From: Flavobacterium sp.
GTDB lineage: Bacteria > Bacteroidota > Bacteroidia > Flavobacteriales > Flavobacteriaceae
NCBI GenBank assembly: GCA_017984035.1
Contig: JAGOAF010000015.1
Span: 1-27,689 of the forward strand
Length of the DNA: 27,689 nt
Reading direction: 5' to 3'
Of this stretch, positions 8,174-16,152 are shown piece by piece. The first letter of the stretch is position 1. Every line of letters begins with the position of its first letter. The notes under the pieces are model-generated. The model was not told the origin of the DNA, did not search any database, and was given only the letters and a program-made list of their open reading frames with translations. Made by a program: the position numbers and the translations under genes.

Positions 8174-10438
8174 TTACGACTTAACTAAAGGATTCGTTTT
8201 TAGTTTAGGCGTTATCGGTTTTTTGATCACTTTTTTTGATTGTAAATCTTCCAATACGTTTAACGCTTCTTCTACATAAATATCTTTTGCTAATTGCTCG
8301 TGCCAACGCTCTCTTTTCTCTTTTAGTGTGGCATCTTTGCTCATTGCTTCTAATTCGTATGGCAACGATTTAAAATTGAAGTTGTTTTTATAATTCTGCA
8401 ATGGTTTGAATTTTTTGGCTTTATCTTCAATTTCTTTTTGTGCCATTTTGAATTTGTCAATATTCAAACTGTACTCATAATCATTACTACGACTATCAAT
8501 CCATTTTGCATTATCTTCTACCAATTGGAACTGTTGATTTTGTGCAATCCTGTTTTTACTATTTGCTATAGCTTGATTGAAATTTTTGGAATTATTCCAA
8601 AGCCCATACTGAGCTGGATCGATTTTATCCCAAGGCATCGCATTGTCCATATCTCTTTCTCCCATTTTTAGATACGCATAACGATCCGGCATCACCACAT
8701 CACTACTCACACCTTCTAATTGAGTGGAACCACCATTAATTCTATAAAATTTTTGAGTAGTAGTTTTCAAAGCGCCTAAATCTCCAACAGAACTGCTTCT
8801 TACAAATTGGTTCAAATCAATTACATTTTGAACTGTTCCTTTTCCGTAGGTTTGTTTACTTCCAATAATGATCCCGCGTTTGTAGTCTTGAATGGCAGCA
8901 GCTAATATTTCTGAAGCCGAAGCAGAAAAACTATTGACCATAATAACCAATGGACCATCCCACTCTATTTTTTTATCACGATCGTATAAAACTTCTTTTC
9001 GTTTACCCGCTGATTTAATTTGGACAATTGGGCCTTCTTCAATAAACAATCCTGCGATATCAACCACAGTAGATAAGGAACCACCACCATCATCACGAAC
9101 ATCTAATGCTATACCGCTTACGCCTTCTTTTTTCAATCTAGCCACTTCTAAGGCGATATCTTTCCCTGCATCTCTACCCTCTCTGTTTTCAAAATCTATA
9201 TAGAACTTTGGCAAATAAATAACACCATATTTTAGACCGTTCTTTTCCACTATACTTGACTTCGCATAGGTCTCTTCGATTTCAACTATATCTCTAATGA
9301 TTGATATTACTTTGATAGTTCCGTCGACTTTCTTAACCGTTAATCGTACTTCAGTTCCTTTAGTTCCTTTGATTTTCTTTACTACATCATCCAATCGCAT
9401 ACCAACCACATCAATTGGTTCTTGGTTGCCTTGGGCTACTTTTATTACAATATCACCAGCTTCCAATTGTTTTCCTCTCCATGCTGGCCCGCCAGAAATT
9501 AGCTCCGAAATTTCTGTGTAGTCATTTTTCTTTTGCAAACGAGCGCCAATTCCTTCAAGTTTACCGCTAATACTTACGTCAAAGCGATCTTTTTCTTCGG
9601 GAGCTAAATAGTTAGTGTGTGGGTCAAAACGTCCGGTAACCGAATTCAAATAAACCGAAAAATAATCATTTCGAGTCAAATCTTTAATGAAACCAAAATA
9701 TTCGTCTAATGATTTTAAGGAGCTGTCTCTAGTTTCTTTTTCTAATTCATCAAAAGTTTTAAGTTTACCTTTTTCAGAATCAATCCCTTTTTTTGTATCG
9801 ACAACGGCATCTTCTAAGCCACCATCTGCATTTACAGGTGCGGCAGCCTCTTTTAATTGTTTATCAATTTTACCATTGCTTTCCTGGATTTCTAATCGAT
9901 CTACTAATGAAGATAAAGTAGATAATTTGATTTGCTTGCGCCATCTTTCATTCAATTCTGTTGCATTTTTAGCATACGGCATTTTTTCGTAATCCGTGCT
10001 GAATGACTCCTCAATTTTATAGTCAAATGGCTTACTTAAAACCGATTTGTATACTGACTTACTTTCATCTATACGCTGCATTAATCGAGTATACGTTAAA
10101 TCAAAAAATTTCAAATCTTTATTCAATATTTGATCGTCTAATTCCAATTCATACTTGGAAAACTCATCAATGTCAGCTTGTAAAAAAAATCGTTTGGATG
10201 GGTCCAAAGCTTCAATATAATCCTTGTATACCCCTTTAGAGAATTCATCATCCATTACAGCTGGATTGTAATGCCCTTTTTCTAGAACAAATGTCAATAA
10301 TTCTATCAGTAACTTGTCTTTCTCTGGATCAGAATTGGAAGTAAAATTAGATTTAAATGCTAATAAGGATAAAGATACAAAGGTAACTACGATAAGTAGT
10401 TTATAATTTTTTTTCATAAAGTTCATAATAGTATTCAT
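8174..10438 (-). CDS. prc: Carboxy-terminal-processing (tail-specific) protease, S41 family
   Basis: This is a periplasmic protease of the long Prc/Tsp type. It degrades or trims proteins from the C-terminus, in other bacteria including wall hydrolases and envelope proteins. Up to 754 residues: a signal anchor (about residues 14-28), an N-terminal Tsp domain, a PDZ domain (about 290-375, LEGIGARL then GDIVIKV), the S41 core, and a C-terminal DUF3340-like helical region. The catalytic dyad is visible as S507 in FSASASEIL and K533 in YGKGTVQ, spaced one residue wider than in E. coli Prc. Three in-frame ATGs (10438, 10426, 10417) are possible starts; the third gives the neat signal sequence MKKNYKLLIVV, so the true protein may be seven residues shorter. 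It is convergent with rodA and divergent from the small membrane gene at 10625. Confidence 0.95.
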   Translation of the reverse strand: MNTIMNFMKKNYKLLIVVTFVSLSLLAFKSNFTSNSDPEKDKLLIELLTFVLEKGHYNPAVMDDEFSKGVYKDYIEALDPSKRFFLQADIDEFSKYELELDDQILNKDLKFFDLTYTRLMQRIDESKSVYKSVLSKPFDYKIEESFSTDYEKMPYAKNATELNERWRKQIKLSTLSSLVDRLEIQESNGKIDKQLKEAAAPVNADGGLEDAVVDTKKGIDSEKGKLKTFDELEKETRDSSLKSLDEYFGFIKDLTRNDYFSVYLNSVTGRFDPHTNYLAPEEKDRFDVSISGKLEGIGARLQKKNDYTEISELISGGPAWRGKQLEAGDIVIKVAQGNQEPIDVVGMRLDDVVKKIKGTKGTEVRLTVKKVDGTIKVISIIRDIVEIEETYAKSSIVEKNGLKYGVIYLPKFYIDFENREGRDAGKDIALEVARLKKEGVSGIALDVRDDGGGSLSTVVDIAGLFIEEGPIVQIKSAGKRKEVLYDRDKKIEWDGPLVIMVNSFSASASEILAAAIQDYKRGIIIGSKQTYGKGTVQNVIDLNQFVRSSSVGDLGALKTTTQKFYRINGGSTQLEGVSSDVVMPDRYAYLKMGERDMDNAMPWDKIDPAQYGLWNNSKNFNQAIANSKNRIAQNQQFQLVEDNAKWIDSRSNDYEYSLNIDKFKMAQKEIEDKAKKFKPLQNYKNNFNFKSLPYELEAMSKDATLKEKRERWHEQLAKDIYVEEALNVLEDLQSKKVIKKPITPKLKTNPLVKS

Positions 10439-10624
10439 CCAGTTTTTTGTCTAAATTACAGTAAAAGTTATTTCAACAATGATACGGTGTACTTAATTTT
10501 TTGTTAAAGATATAAAATTGTTCTTTTTGGCAACGATTAAATGAATGAAGTTGGTATTTTTTGTTTTTCTTTGTTTATTATTATTAAGATAATGTCTATT
10601 TAGTCCCATTAATTAGAAACCCTT

Positions 10625-10900
10625 TTGAAAAATAAAACTGAACTGCTACTTGGATTTATAATTGGAATAATCACTTCTTTTTTAGGGTGTTTTTTATTTG
10701 TTCTACTATTTACAAAATTTACATTTGTTACTGGAATTGAATTATTACACGCAGAAGGTAAATTAGGAAAAATAATCACTTTAGGCACTGTATTAGATTT
10801 AGTCGTATTTTGGATAGCATTAAAATTAAATAAAGAATTCATAGCTCGAGGAGTAATTTTGGCAGTTATTACACTAACTATAATTACCATATTAGTTTAG
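10625..10900 (+). CDS. Small membrane protein of unknown function, upstream of lpxB
   Basis: A 91-residue hydrophobic protein with probably three membrane helices (about residues 7-31, 48-66 and 73-91) and few charges. The frame opens at 10613 and contains no ATG upstream or inside, so TTG at 10625 is the only credible start; the first residues are then MKNKTELLLGF. No family function is recognised, though I recall similar short proteins next to lpxB in other flavobacteria. It lies 22 bases before lpxB on the same strand and is probably cotranscribed with it, which hints at a membrane or lipid A related role, but that is only inference. A same-length opposite-strand frame at 10609-10890 looks like its shadow. 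Confidence 0.65.
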   Translation: MKNKTELLLGFIIGIITSFLGCFLFVLLFTKFTFVTGIELLHAEGKLGKIITLGTVLDLVVFWIALKLNKEFIARGVILAVITLTIITILV

Positions 10901-10922
10901 CGCAGAATAAGAAATAGTTACC

Positions 10923-12035
10923 ATGAAATATTATATTATTGCAGGAGAAGCTTCAGGTGATTTACACGGAGCCAATTTAATGAAAGCATTATACCAAGAA
11001 GACACAAAAGCTGAAATTCGTTTTTGGGGTGGTGATTTGATGCAATCTGTTGGCGGAACTTTAGTAAAACATTACAAAGAATTAGCCTTCATGGGATTCA
11101 TTGAAGTACTATTCAACTTAAAAACCATTTTAAACAATATTACTTTTGCTAAACAAGACATTCTGGAATTTCAACCAGACGTACTCATTTTTATTGATTA
11201 CCCTGGATTCAATTTGCGTATTGCCAAATGGGCAAAAACGCTGAACATCAAAACTCATTATTACATTTCGCCTCAAATTTGGGCTTGGAAAGAAAATAGA
11301 ATTAAGGACATCAAACGCGATGTAGATCAAATGTATGTGATTTTACCTTTTGAAAAAGAGTTTTACGAAAACAAACACCACTACCCGGTACATTTTGTAG
11401 GACATCCATTGATTGATGCTATACACAACCAACCTAAAGTTGACGCTACTGCTTTTAGAAAAGAAAATCAATTAAATGAGCAACCTATAATTGCTATTTT
11501 ACCGGGGAGCAGAAAACAAGAAATCACCAAAATGCTTTCAGTAATGTTAAGTGTAGCGCATGATTTTCCTGACTATCAATTTGTAATCGCAGGTGCGCCA
11601 AGTCAGGAATTTTCATTTTACGAAAAATTTATTACCAATAACAATATTAAATTCATCTCGAATAAAACCTACTCCTTATTGCAAATAGCCACTGCTGCTT
11701 TAGTAACCTCTGGAACGGCTACACTAGAAACGGCTCTTTTTAAAGTTCCAGAAGTAGTATGCTACAAAGGAAGTTGGGCTTCGTACCAAATCGCCAAACG
11801 CATTATTACTCTAAAATACATTTCGTTGGTGAACCTTATCATGGATAAAGAAGTCGTAACCGAATTAATCCAAGACGATTGCACCACAAAACGCATCAAA
11901 GAAGAATTGATTACAATTCTGGACACTAACTCCCGAAAAGAACTTTTAACGCAATACGACCAATTAGAACAAAAGTTGGGTGGTATTGGCGCCAGTCATA
12001 AAACTGCCCATTTAATTGTAGCCAGTTTGAAATAG
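10923..12035 (+). CDS. lpxB: Lipid-A-disaccharide synthase
   Basis: LpxB is a peripheral inner-membrane glycosyltransferase (GT19) that joins UDP-2,3-diacylglucosamine with lipid X to form the lipid A disaccharide. The 370-residue product has the normal length and shows the N-terminal GEASGDLHGANL (residues 8-19), FIDYPGFNLRIA, YISPQIWAWKENR, HFVGHPLID, the nucleotide-site PGSRKQEI, and the C-terminal TSGTATLETALFKVPEVVCYK region that lines the UDP site. Start ATG at 10923 immediately precedes the conserved beta strand. It is preceded by the 91-residue membrane gene and followed by an intrinsic terminator, so the two form a short transcription unit. Confidence 0.97.
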   Translation: MKYYIIAGEASGDLHGANLMKALYQEDTKAEIRFWGGDLMQSVGGTLVKHYKELAFMGFIEVLFNLKTILNNITFAKQDILEFQPDVLIFIDYPGFNLRIAKWAKTLNIKTHYYISPQIWAWKENRIKDIKRDVDQMYVILPFEKEFYENKHHYPVHFVGHPLIDAIHNQPKVDATAFRKENQLNEQPIIAILPGSRKQEITKMLSVMLSVAHDFPDYQFVIAGAPSQEFSFYEKFITNNNIKFISNKTYSLLQIATAALVTSGTATLETALFKVPEVVCYKGSWASYQIAKRIITLKYISLVNLIMDKEVVTELIQDDCTTKRIKEELITILDTNSRKELLTQYDQLEQKLGGIGASHKTAHLIVASLK

Positions 12036-12051
12036 TATTAAAATTTATTCT

Positions 12052-12089
12052 AAAAGCTTCCTGCTATAATAACAGGAAGCTTTTTTATT
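12052..12089 (+). terminator. Intrinsic terminator after lpxB
   Basis: Perfect 12-bp stem, AAAAGCTTCCTG (12052-12063) with CAGGAAGCTTTT (12073-12084), loop of nine bases, followed by a T-rich run. It separates lpxB from comEC although both genes run the same way, so comEC needs its own promoter. Confidence 0.92.
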
Positions 12090-12128
12090 TTTAATCCTTT
12101 CACATATAAATTTTTGTATTTTAGTAGT

Positions 12129-14165
12129 ATGAAAGTTTTGCAATTCCCCCTAGCAAGAGTTACATTGGTTTTTATAATGGGTCTTATTTTTGCCGTTTAT
12201 GGTAAACCAAATCCCCATCTTGTGTTCTTGTCCCTCTTTGCAGCAGCCTTTTTACTAAGCGCTGTTTATTTTTGGTGTGCTAAAAAATCGAACCGACTTC
12301 CTTACTTTAGTTTTACTGTTTACTTTGTTGCATTTGGGATTGGTTTGAGTACCCAAACTATTCACACAGCTACCTATCAAAAAAATCATTTTACTCAAAT
12401 TTCGAATATTTTTGAACAAACACATACTTTTACTGTAGTACTCAAGGAAAAATTAAAAAGCACCCCTTTTAATCATCGATTTATCGCTTTGGTTCAAAAA
12501 ATAGACAACAACAAATCGGAAGGAATGCTACTGCTCAACATCAAAAAAGACAGTTTTCGAAATGAATTTATCATTGGTAACCAAATACATATTCAAGGTA
12601 GTTTAAATCCAAACAGCGCTCCTAAAAACCCCAATCAATTTAATTATAGTAACTACCTAAAAAACAAACAAATCTATGGCCAATTGTATGCCGAAGCTAA
12701 TAATTGTAGTATTAGTAAATACATACAAAAAGACATTTGGTATTATGCAGCTCTAGTTCGGACTACCATAATCACTAATTTAATAAAAATTGGCTTCCAC
12801 GCTAAAGAACTTAATGTTGCTGTTGCTTTACTCCTTGGGCAACAACAAGACATTGATCCCGAAATTATTGAAGATTATCAATTTGCAGGAGCTGTACATA
12901 TCTTATCGGTTTCTGGCTTGCATATAGGTTTAATATTGCTGTTTGTCACTTTCGTACTCAAACCTATTCCTAACAATAAAAAAGGATCTGTTTTAAAATT
13001 GATTATCACTTTAAGCTCCCTTTGGTTGTTTGGAATTTTAGCAGGTCTAGCACCTTCAGTGGTGCGTTCCGTAACCATGTTTTCATTTGTTGCTATTGGG
13101 CAACACCTTCGCAGAAGTGTAAATATATACCACACATTATTAGTCTCTATTTTACTAATATTATTAGTTCAACCTTCTTTTTTATTTGACGTCGGATTTC
13201 AATTAAGTTATTTAGCACTATTTTTTATTTTGTGGTTTCAGCCATTAGTCTCGAGGCTTTGGGAACCAAAAAACAAAATATCAAACTACTTTTGGGACAT
13301 ACTTAGTGTTTCTTTTGCCGCACAAATAGGCACACTCCCCTTAAGCTTGTATTATTTTCATCAATTCCCTGGATTGTTTTTCATCACTAATTTAGTTATC
13401 ATTCCACTAATTGGATGCATCATGGGATTGGGAGTATTTGTAATGGTATTAGCATTATTTGACCAATGCCCCTATTTCTTATCCAAGGCCTTGGAATGGA
13501 GTTTGTTTGTCACTAACCAAATCATACATGTCATTGCTTCATTCGAACAATTTATCATTAAAGACATTCCGTTCAACTTCCTACTACTCATAAGTAGTTA
13601 TGTATTAATTCTGACAGGTATCCTTTGGCTTGAAAAAAGAAGTTTCCATCGCTTACTATTCTTTTTATTATCAATCTTATTAATTCAGACTACTTATTTA
13701 TGGACTCAGTGGCGAGTAACCAATCAACAAGAATGGGTAGTCTTCAACCTGAAGAAAACCACCATGATCACCAAACGCATGGGCAAAGATGTTACAGTTT
13801 ATGCAAACGATAGCCTTCAAAAAAATGGTTCAAAAAACAAACCATTAAACGCCTATCTTGTGGGAAATTTTAGTCGTTTGGCTGCAGCCAAAAAAATGAA
13901 AAACACTTTTTATTTTAAAGGAAAACGTATTCTAATTATAGATAGTTCTGGCGTATATCCAATGCAACATCATCCAGACATTATTGTATTAACACGATCA
14001 CCACACATAAATTTGGACCGAATCATTCAAATTTCTCGCCCAAAAGAAATAATCGCAGATGCTTCCAACTACAAATCCATCCAAAAATTGTGGGAAACAA
14101 CTTGTATAAAAGCAAAAATCCCTTTTCATTCAACTGATGAAAAGGGATTTTATATCCTTAATTAA
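12129..14165 (+). CDS. comEC: ComEC/Rec2-family DNA uptake channel protein
   Basis: ComEC is the inner-membrane channel through which single-stranded DNA enters during natural transformation. I place the start at ATG 12129 (MKVLQFPLARVTLVF, 678 residues). An in-frame ATG at 12114 would add five residues, but it sits inside a -7-like element (AATTTTTG, 12109-12116). N-terminal helices (about 1-85) are followed by an OB-like DUF4131 region with NPNQFNYSNYLK. The competence domain has the signature ILSVSGLHIGLI near residue 260, then GLAPSVVRS and many helices to about residue 520. The final 150 residues are soluble and correspond in position to the metallo-beta-lactamase domain of long ComECs, but lack an HxHxDH motif. 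The last 17 codons contain a perfect 15-bp inverted repeat. The gene is convergent with the thioredoxin-like gene. Confidence 0.93.
   Translation: MKVLQFPLARVTLVFIMGLIFAVYGKPNPHLVFLSLFAAAFLLSAVYFWCAKKSNRLPYFSFTVYFVAFGIGLSTQTIHTATYQKNHFTQISNIFEQTHTFTVVLKEKLKSTPFNHRFIALVQKIDNNKSEGMLLLNIKKDSFRNEFIIGNQIHIQGSLNPNSAPKNPNQFNYSNYLKNKQIYGQLYAEANNCSISKYIQKDIWYYAALVRTTIITNLIKIGFHAKELNVAVALLLGQQQDIDPEIIEDYQFAGAVHILSVSGLHIGLILLFVTFVLKPIPNNKKGSVLKLIITLSSLWLFGILAGLAPSVVRSVTMFSFVAIGQHLRRSVNIYHTLLVSILLILLVQPSFLFDVGFQLSYLALFFILWFQPLVSRLWEPKNKISNYFWDILSVSFAAQIGTLPLSLYYFHQFPGLFFITNLVIIPLIGCIMGLGVFVMVLALFDQCPYFLSKALEWSLFVTNQIIHVIASFEQFIIKDIPFNFLLLISSYVLILTGILWLEKRSFHRLLFFLLSILLIQTTYLWTQWRVTNQQEWVVFNLKKTTMITKRMGKDVTVYANDSLQKNGSKNKPLNAYLVGNFSRLAAAKKMKNTFYFKGKRILIIDSSGVYPMQHHPDIIVLTRSPHINLDRIIQISRPKEIIADASNYKSIQKLWETTCIKAKIPFHSTDEKGFYILN
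14115..14151. terminator. Intrinsic terminator embedded in the 3' end of comEC
   Basis: AAAATCCCTTTTCAT (14115-14129) pairs perfectly with ATGAAAAGGGATTTT (14137-14151) around a seven-base loop. A-tract and T-tract flanks make it usable from both sides. It lies wholly within the comEC coding sequence, five codons before its stop, and ends 20 bases from the stop of the convergent thioredoxin-like gene, so it probably serves both genes. Confidence 0.88.
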
Positions 14166-14170
14166 TGTTT

Positions 14171-14632
14171 TTACTTTTTCTTCAAAATGCCATTAGCAAC
14201 TCCTAACCAGGCCGTTGGACCGCCCGCAACATATCCTGTGTTTCCAAGGGATTGAAAGTTAATTTTCCCTTTGGTTTCGGTTACAGTCGCGAAATGAACC
14301 GTTGGATATCCTTGAATACCGAAAATTTGTTGCAACTGTCCGTTTTGTTGTTTGATTTCATTTGATTGTGGTTTACTTCTTGGATAATCCAATTCGACTA
14401 AAACTACATTTTGTTTTGCCCAAGAGGTAAACTCTGGCGTTTTTAAAACTTCCTTTTGCAAACGAATACACCAACCACACCAATCGCTTCCTGTGAAAAA
14501 CAACAACATAGGTTTCTTTGTTTTCTTAGAAACTTCAATGGCTTTATTAACATTGGTCTCCCAATATAATTCTTGTGCTTGTATGGAAATTGTACCCAAA
14601 ACAAAAGCTAAAGTGATCAATATATTTTTCAT
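14171..14632 (-). CDS. Secreted thioredoxin-fold protein, CGWC active site
   Basis: The 153-residue product starts with a clear signal peptide (MKNILITLAFVLGTISIQAQ, cleavage near residue 20) and belongs to the thioredoxin-like group with a DWCGWC motif: the redox pair is C52-G-W-C55. The cis-proline loop is GYPTVHF, and the charged segment between is long, as in thioredoxin_7-type domains. It should act in the periplasm as a disulfide reductant or isomerase; the substrate is unknown. It is the last gene of the minus-strand cluster, 32 bases after the POT transporter gene ending at 14665, so it may be cotranscribed with the peptide-use genes. It converges on comEC and shares the hairpin there. 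Confidence 0.9.
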   Translation of the reverse strand: MKNILITLAFVLGTISIQAQELYWETNVNKAIEVSKKTKKPMLLFFTGSDWCGWCIRLQKEVLKTPEFTSWAKQNVVLVELDYPRSKPQSNEIKQQNGQLQQIFGIQGYPTVHFATVTETKGKINFQSLGNTGYVAGGPTAWLGVANGILKKK

Positions 14633-14664
14633 TTTTTCCTATTTATGAAACCAAAATTAGTGAT

Positions 14665-16152
14665 TTATTTCACTTCCTGCATTAATTTTTTAACCAAAGG
14701 CGTAATAGCTATTAAAAACACCCCTGCAACAACAGAATATATAGCCAATTGATAATACCCTTCCGTATAGGATTGCAATTTAGACATCAATGTATTACCA
14801 GTAACAGAATTAGACATGGCAGCGCCTAATTTGCCAGCAGCCAATTGACCAAATGCACTAGCCAAAAACCACAATCCCATCATCATACCAAAAAGACGTT
14901 TTGGCGAAAGCTTTGTAATAATTGACATTCCGATAGGACCTAAACACAATTCTCCTACGGTAGTAACTAAATACGCAAAAGTAAACACATTCAAAGAAGT
15001 AATTCCTTTAACATTAGCAAAAAATCGAGTGAGGTAAAAAACATAAAAAGAAGCGCCAAGAAATAAAAATCCGATTCCGAATTTAACAATCGTATTGGGT
15101 TCCATTTTTTTCTTTCCTAACCACAACCACAACAATCCAATTAATGGACTCAGAACAATTACAAAAAAAGTATTGGAACTGTTGTTGACTACATTAGGGT
15201 CAATATGAAAAAACAACAAACTATCATTTAAATTGTCTTTTGCAAAAAGAGACAACGAACCACCACTTTGCTCGTAAATCGCATTGAATAAAAAGTAAAA
15301 AAAGATAAACAAAAAAGCCGCAATTAACTTTTTTTGCAAGGCAATATTCTTCAATTTGACAGTTTCTATTATAAAATATAAAATTGCCAATATACCTATC
15401 GTATACATAAAGTAATCCGTGTAATCGGTATTTTTTACCATTAAAAATATCAATGGAATACTCAACAATGAACCTACATATACAGCAATCTCTCTGACTT
15501 TTCTTTTATTAGAATCTAAATTCAATAGAGGGGAATCCCCAATAGGGCCTAAATACTTTTTGGTTATTAAGAATGTAATCAACCCTAAAAACATGACAAT
15601 AGCTGCCGATAAAAAACACCATTGCCAAGAATAATATTTACCTAAATAAATACACAAAGCCCCTCCGAGAAGTCCACCTACATTGATTCCAGCATAGAAC
15701 ATGCCATAACCAGCGTCCCTTCTATGATCATTTTCATGATACAACTCACCCACCATTGAAGAAATATTGGGTTTGAAAAACCCTGTTCCAATAATAGAAA
15801 ATGCTATACCATAATAAAACATTGTTGACGGTGAAAAAGCAATCAAAAGATTACCTAGAATCATAACTGTTCCACCAAATAATAGGGATTTTTTGAAACC
15901 TAAAATTTTGTCCGCAAAAATACCTCCGATAAAAGTGAATGCATAGACAAATGCTTGGATAGCTCCGTATTGTAAATTAGCTGCCTCGTCTTTCAATAAT
16001 AATTGATCGACCATAAAATAAGTCAATACCCCACGCATTCCATAAAAACAGAAGCGCTCCCACATTTCTACTAAAAACAAATACCACAATTGCTTGGGGT
16101 ATTTGCCTTCAAAGTTTTGAATTTGTTCTATGCTTAGATTATCGGATACCAT
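14665..16152 (-). CDS. POT-family proton/oligopeptide symporter, second copy
   Basis: A 495-residue inner-membrane transporter of the POT/PTR (SLC15) branch of the major facilitator superfamily, importing di- and tripeptides with protons. The proton-coupling signature ExxERF is present as E29-M-W-E32-R33-F34, followed by FYGMRG. The GFFKPNISSMVGELY and YAGINVGGLLGGALC motifs are the PTR2 signatures, and VGELCLGPIGMSIITKLSPKRLFG is the conserved C-terminal-half segment. About 12-14 membrane helices are expected. It is clearly paralogous to the gene upstream and begins inside the last 14 bases of that gene in a different frame, a sign of coupled translation. The pair probably differ in substrate range; which peptides each takes cannot be read from the sequence. 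Confidence 0.95.
   Translation of the reverse strand: MVSDNLSIEQIQNFEGKYPKQLWYLFLVEMWERFCFYGMRGVLTYFMVDQLLLKDEAANLQYGAIQAFVYAFTFIGGIFADKILGFKKSLLFGGTVMILGNLLIAFSPSTMFYYGIAFSIIGTGFFKPNISSMVGELYHENDHRRDAGYGMFYAGINVGGLLGGALCIYLGKYYSWQWCFLSAAIVMFLGLITFLITKKYLGPIGDSPLLNLDSNKRKVREIAVYVGSLLSIPLIFLMVKNTDYTDYFMYTIGILAILYFIIETVKLKNIALQKKLIAAFLFIFFYFLFNAIYEQSGGSLSLFAKDNLNDSLLFFHIDPNVVNNSSNTFFVIVLSPLIGLLWLWLGKKKMEPNTIVKFGIGFLFLGASFYVFYLTRFFANVKGITSLNVFTFAYLVTTVGELCLGPIGMSIITKLSPKRLFGMMMGLWFLASAFGQLAAGKLGAAMSNSVTGNTLMSKLQSYTEGYYQLAIYSVVAGVFLIAITPLVKKLMQEVK

Noticed and set aside
8892..9203. Plus-strand frames of 70-120 codons inside prc, the S9 peptidase and ppiD
   Set aside because: They are antisense to conserved catalytic regions and have no start context or neighbours that would support them.
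10609..10890. Minus-strand 93-codon frame opposite the small membrane gene
   Set aside because: The plus-strand reading gives coherent membrane helices and good spacing to lpxB; the minus-strand product is Asn/Ser/Ile-rich without domain character.
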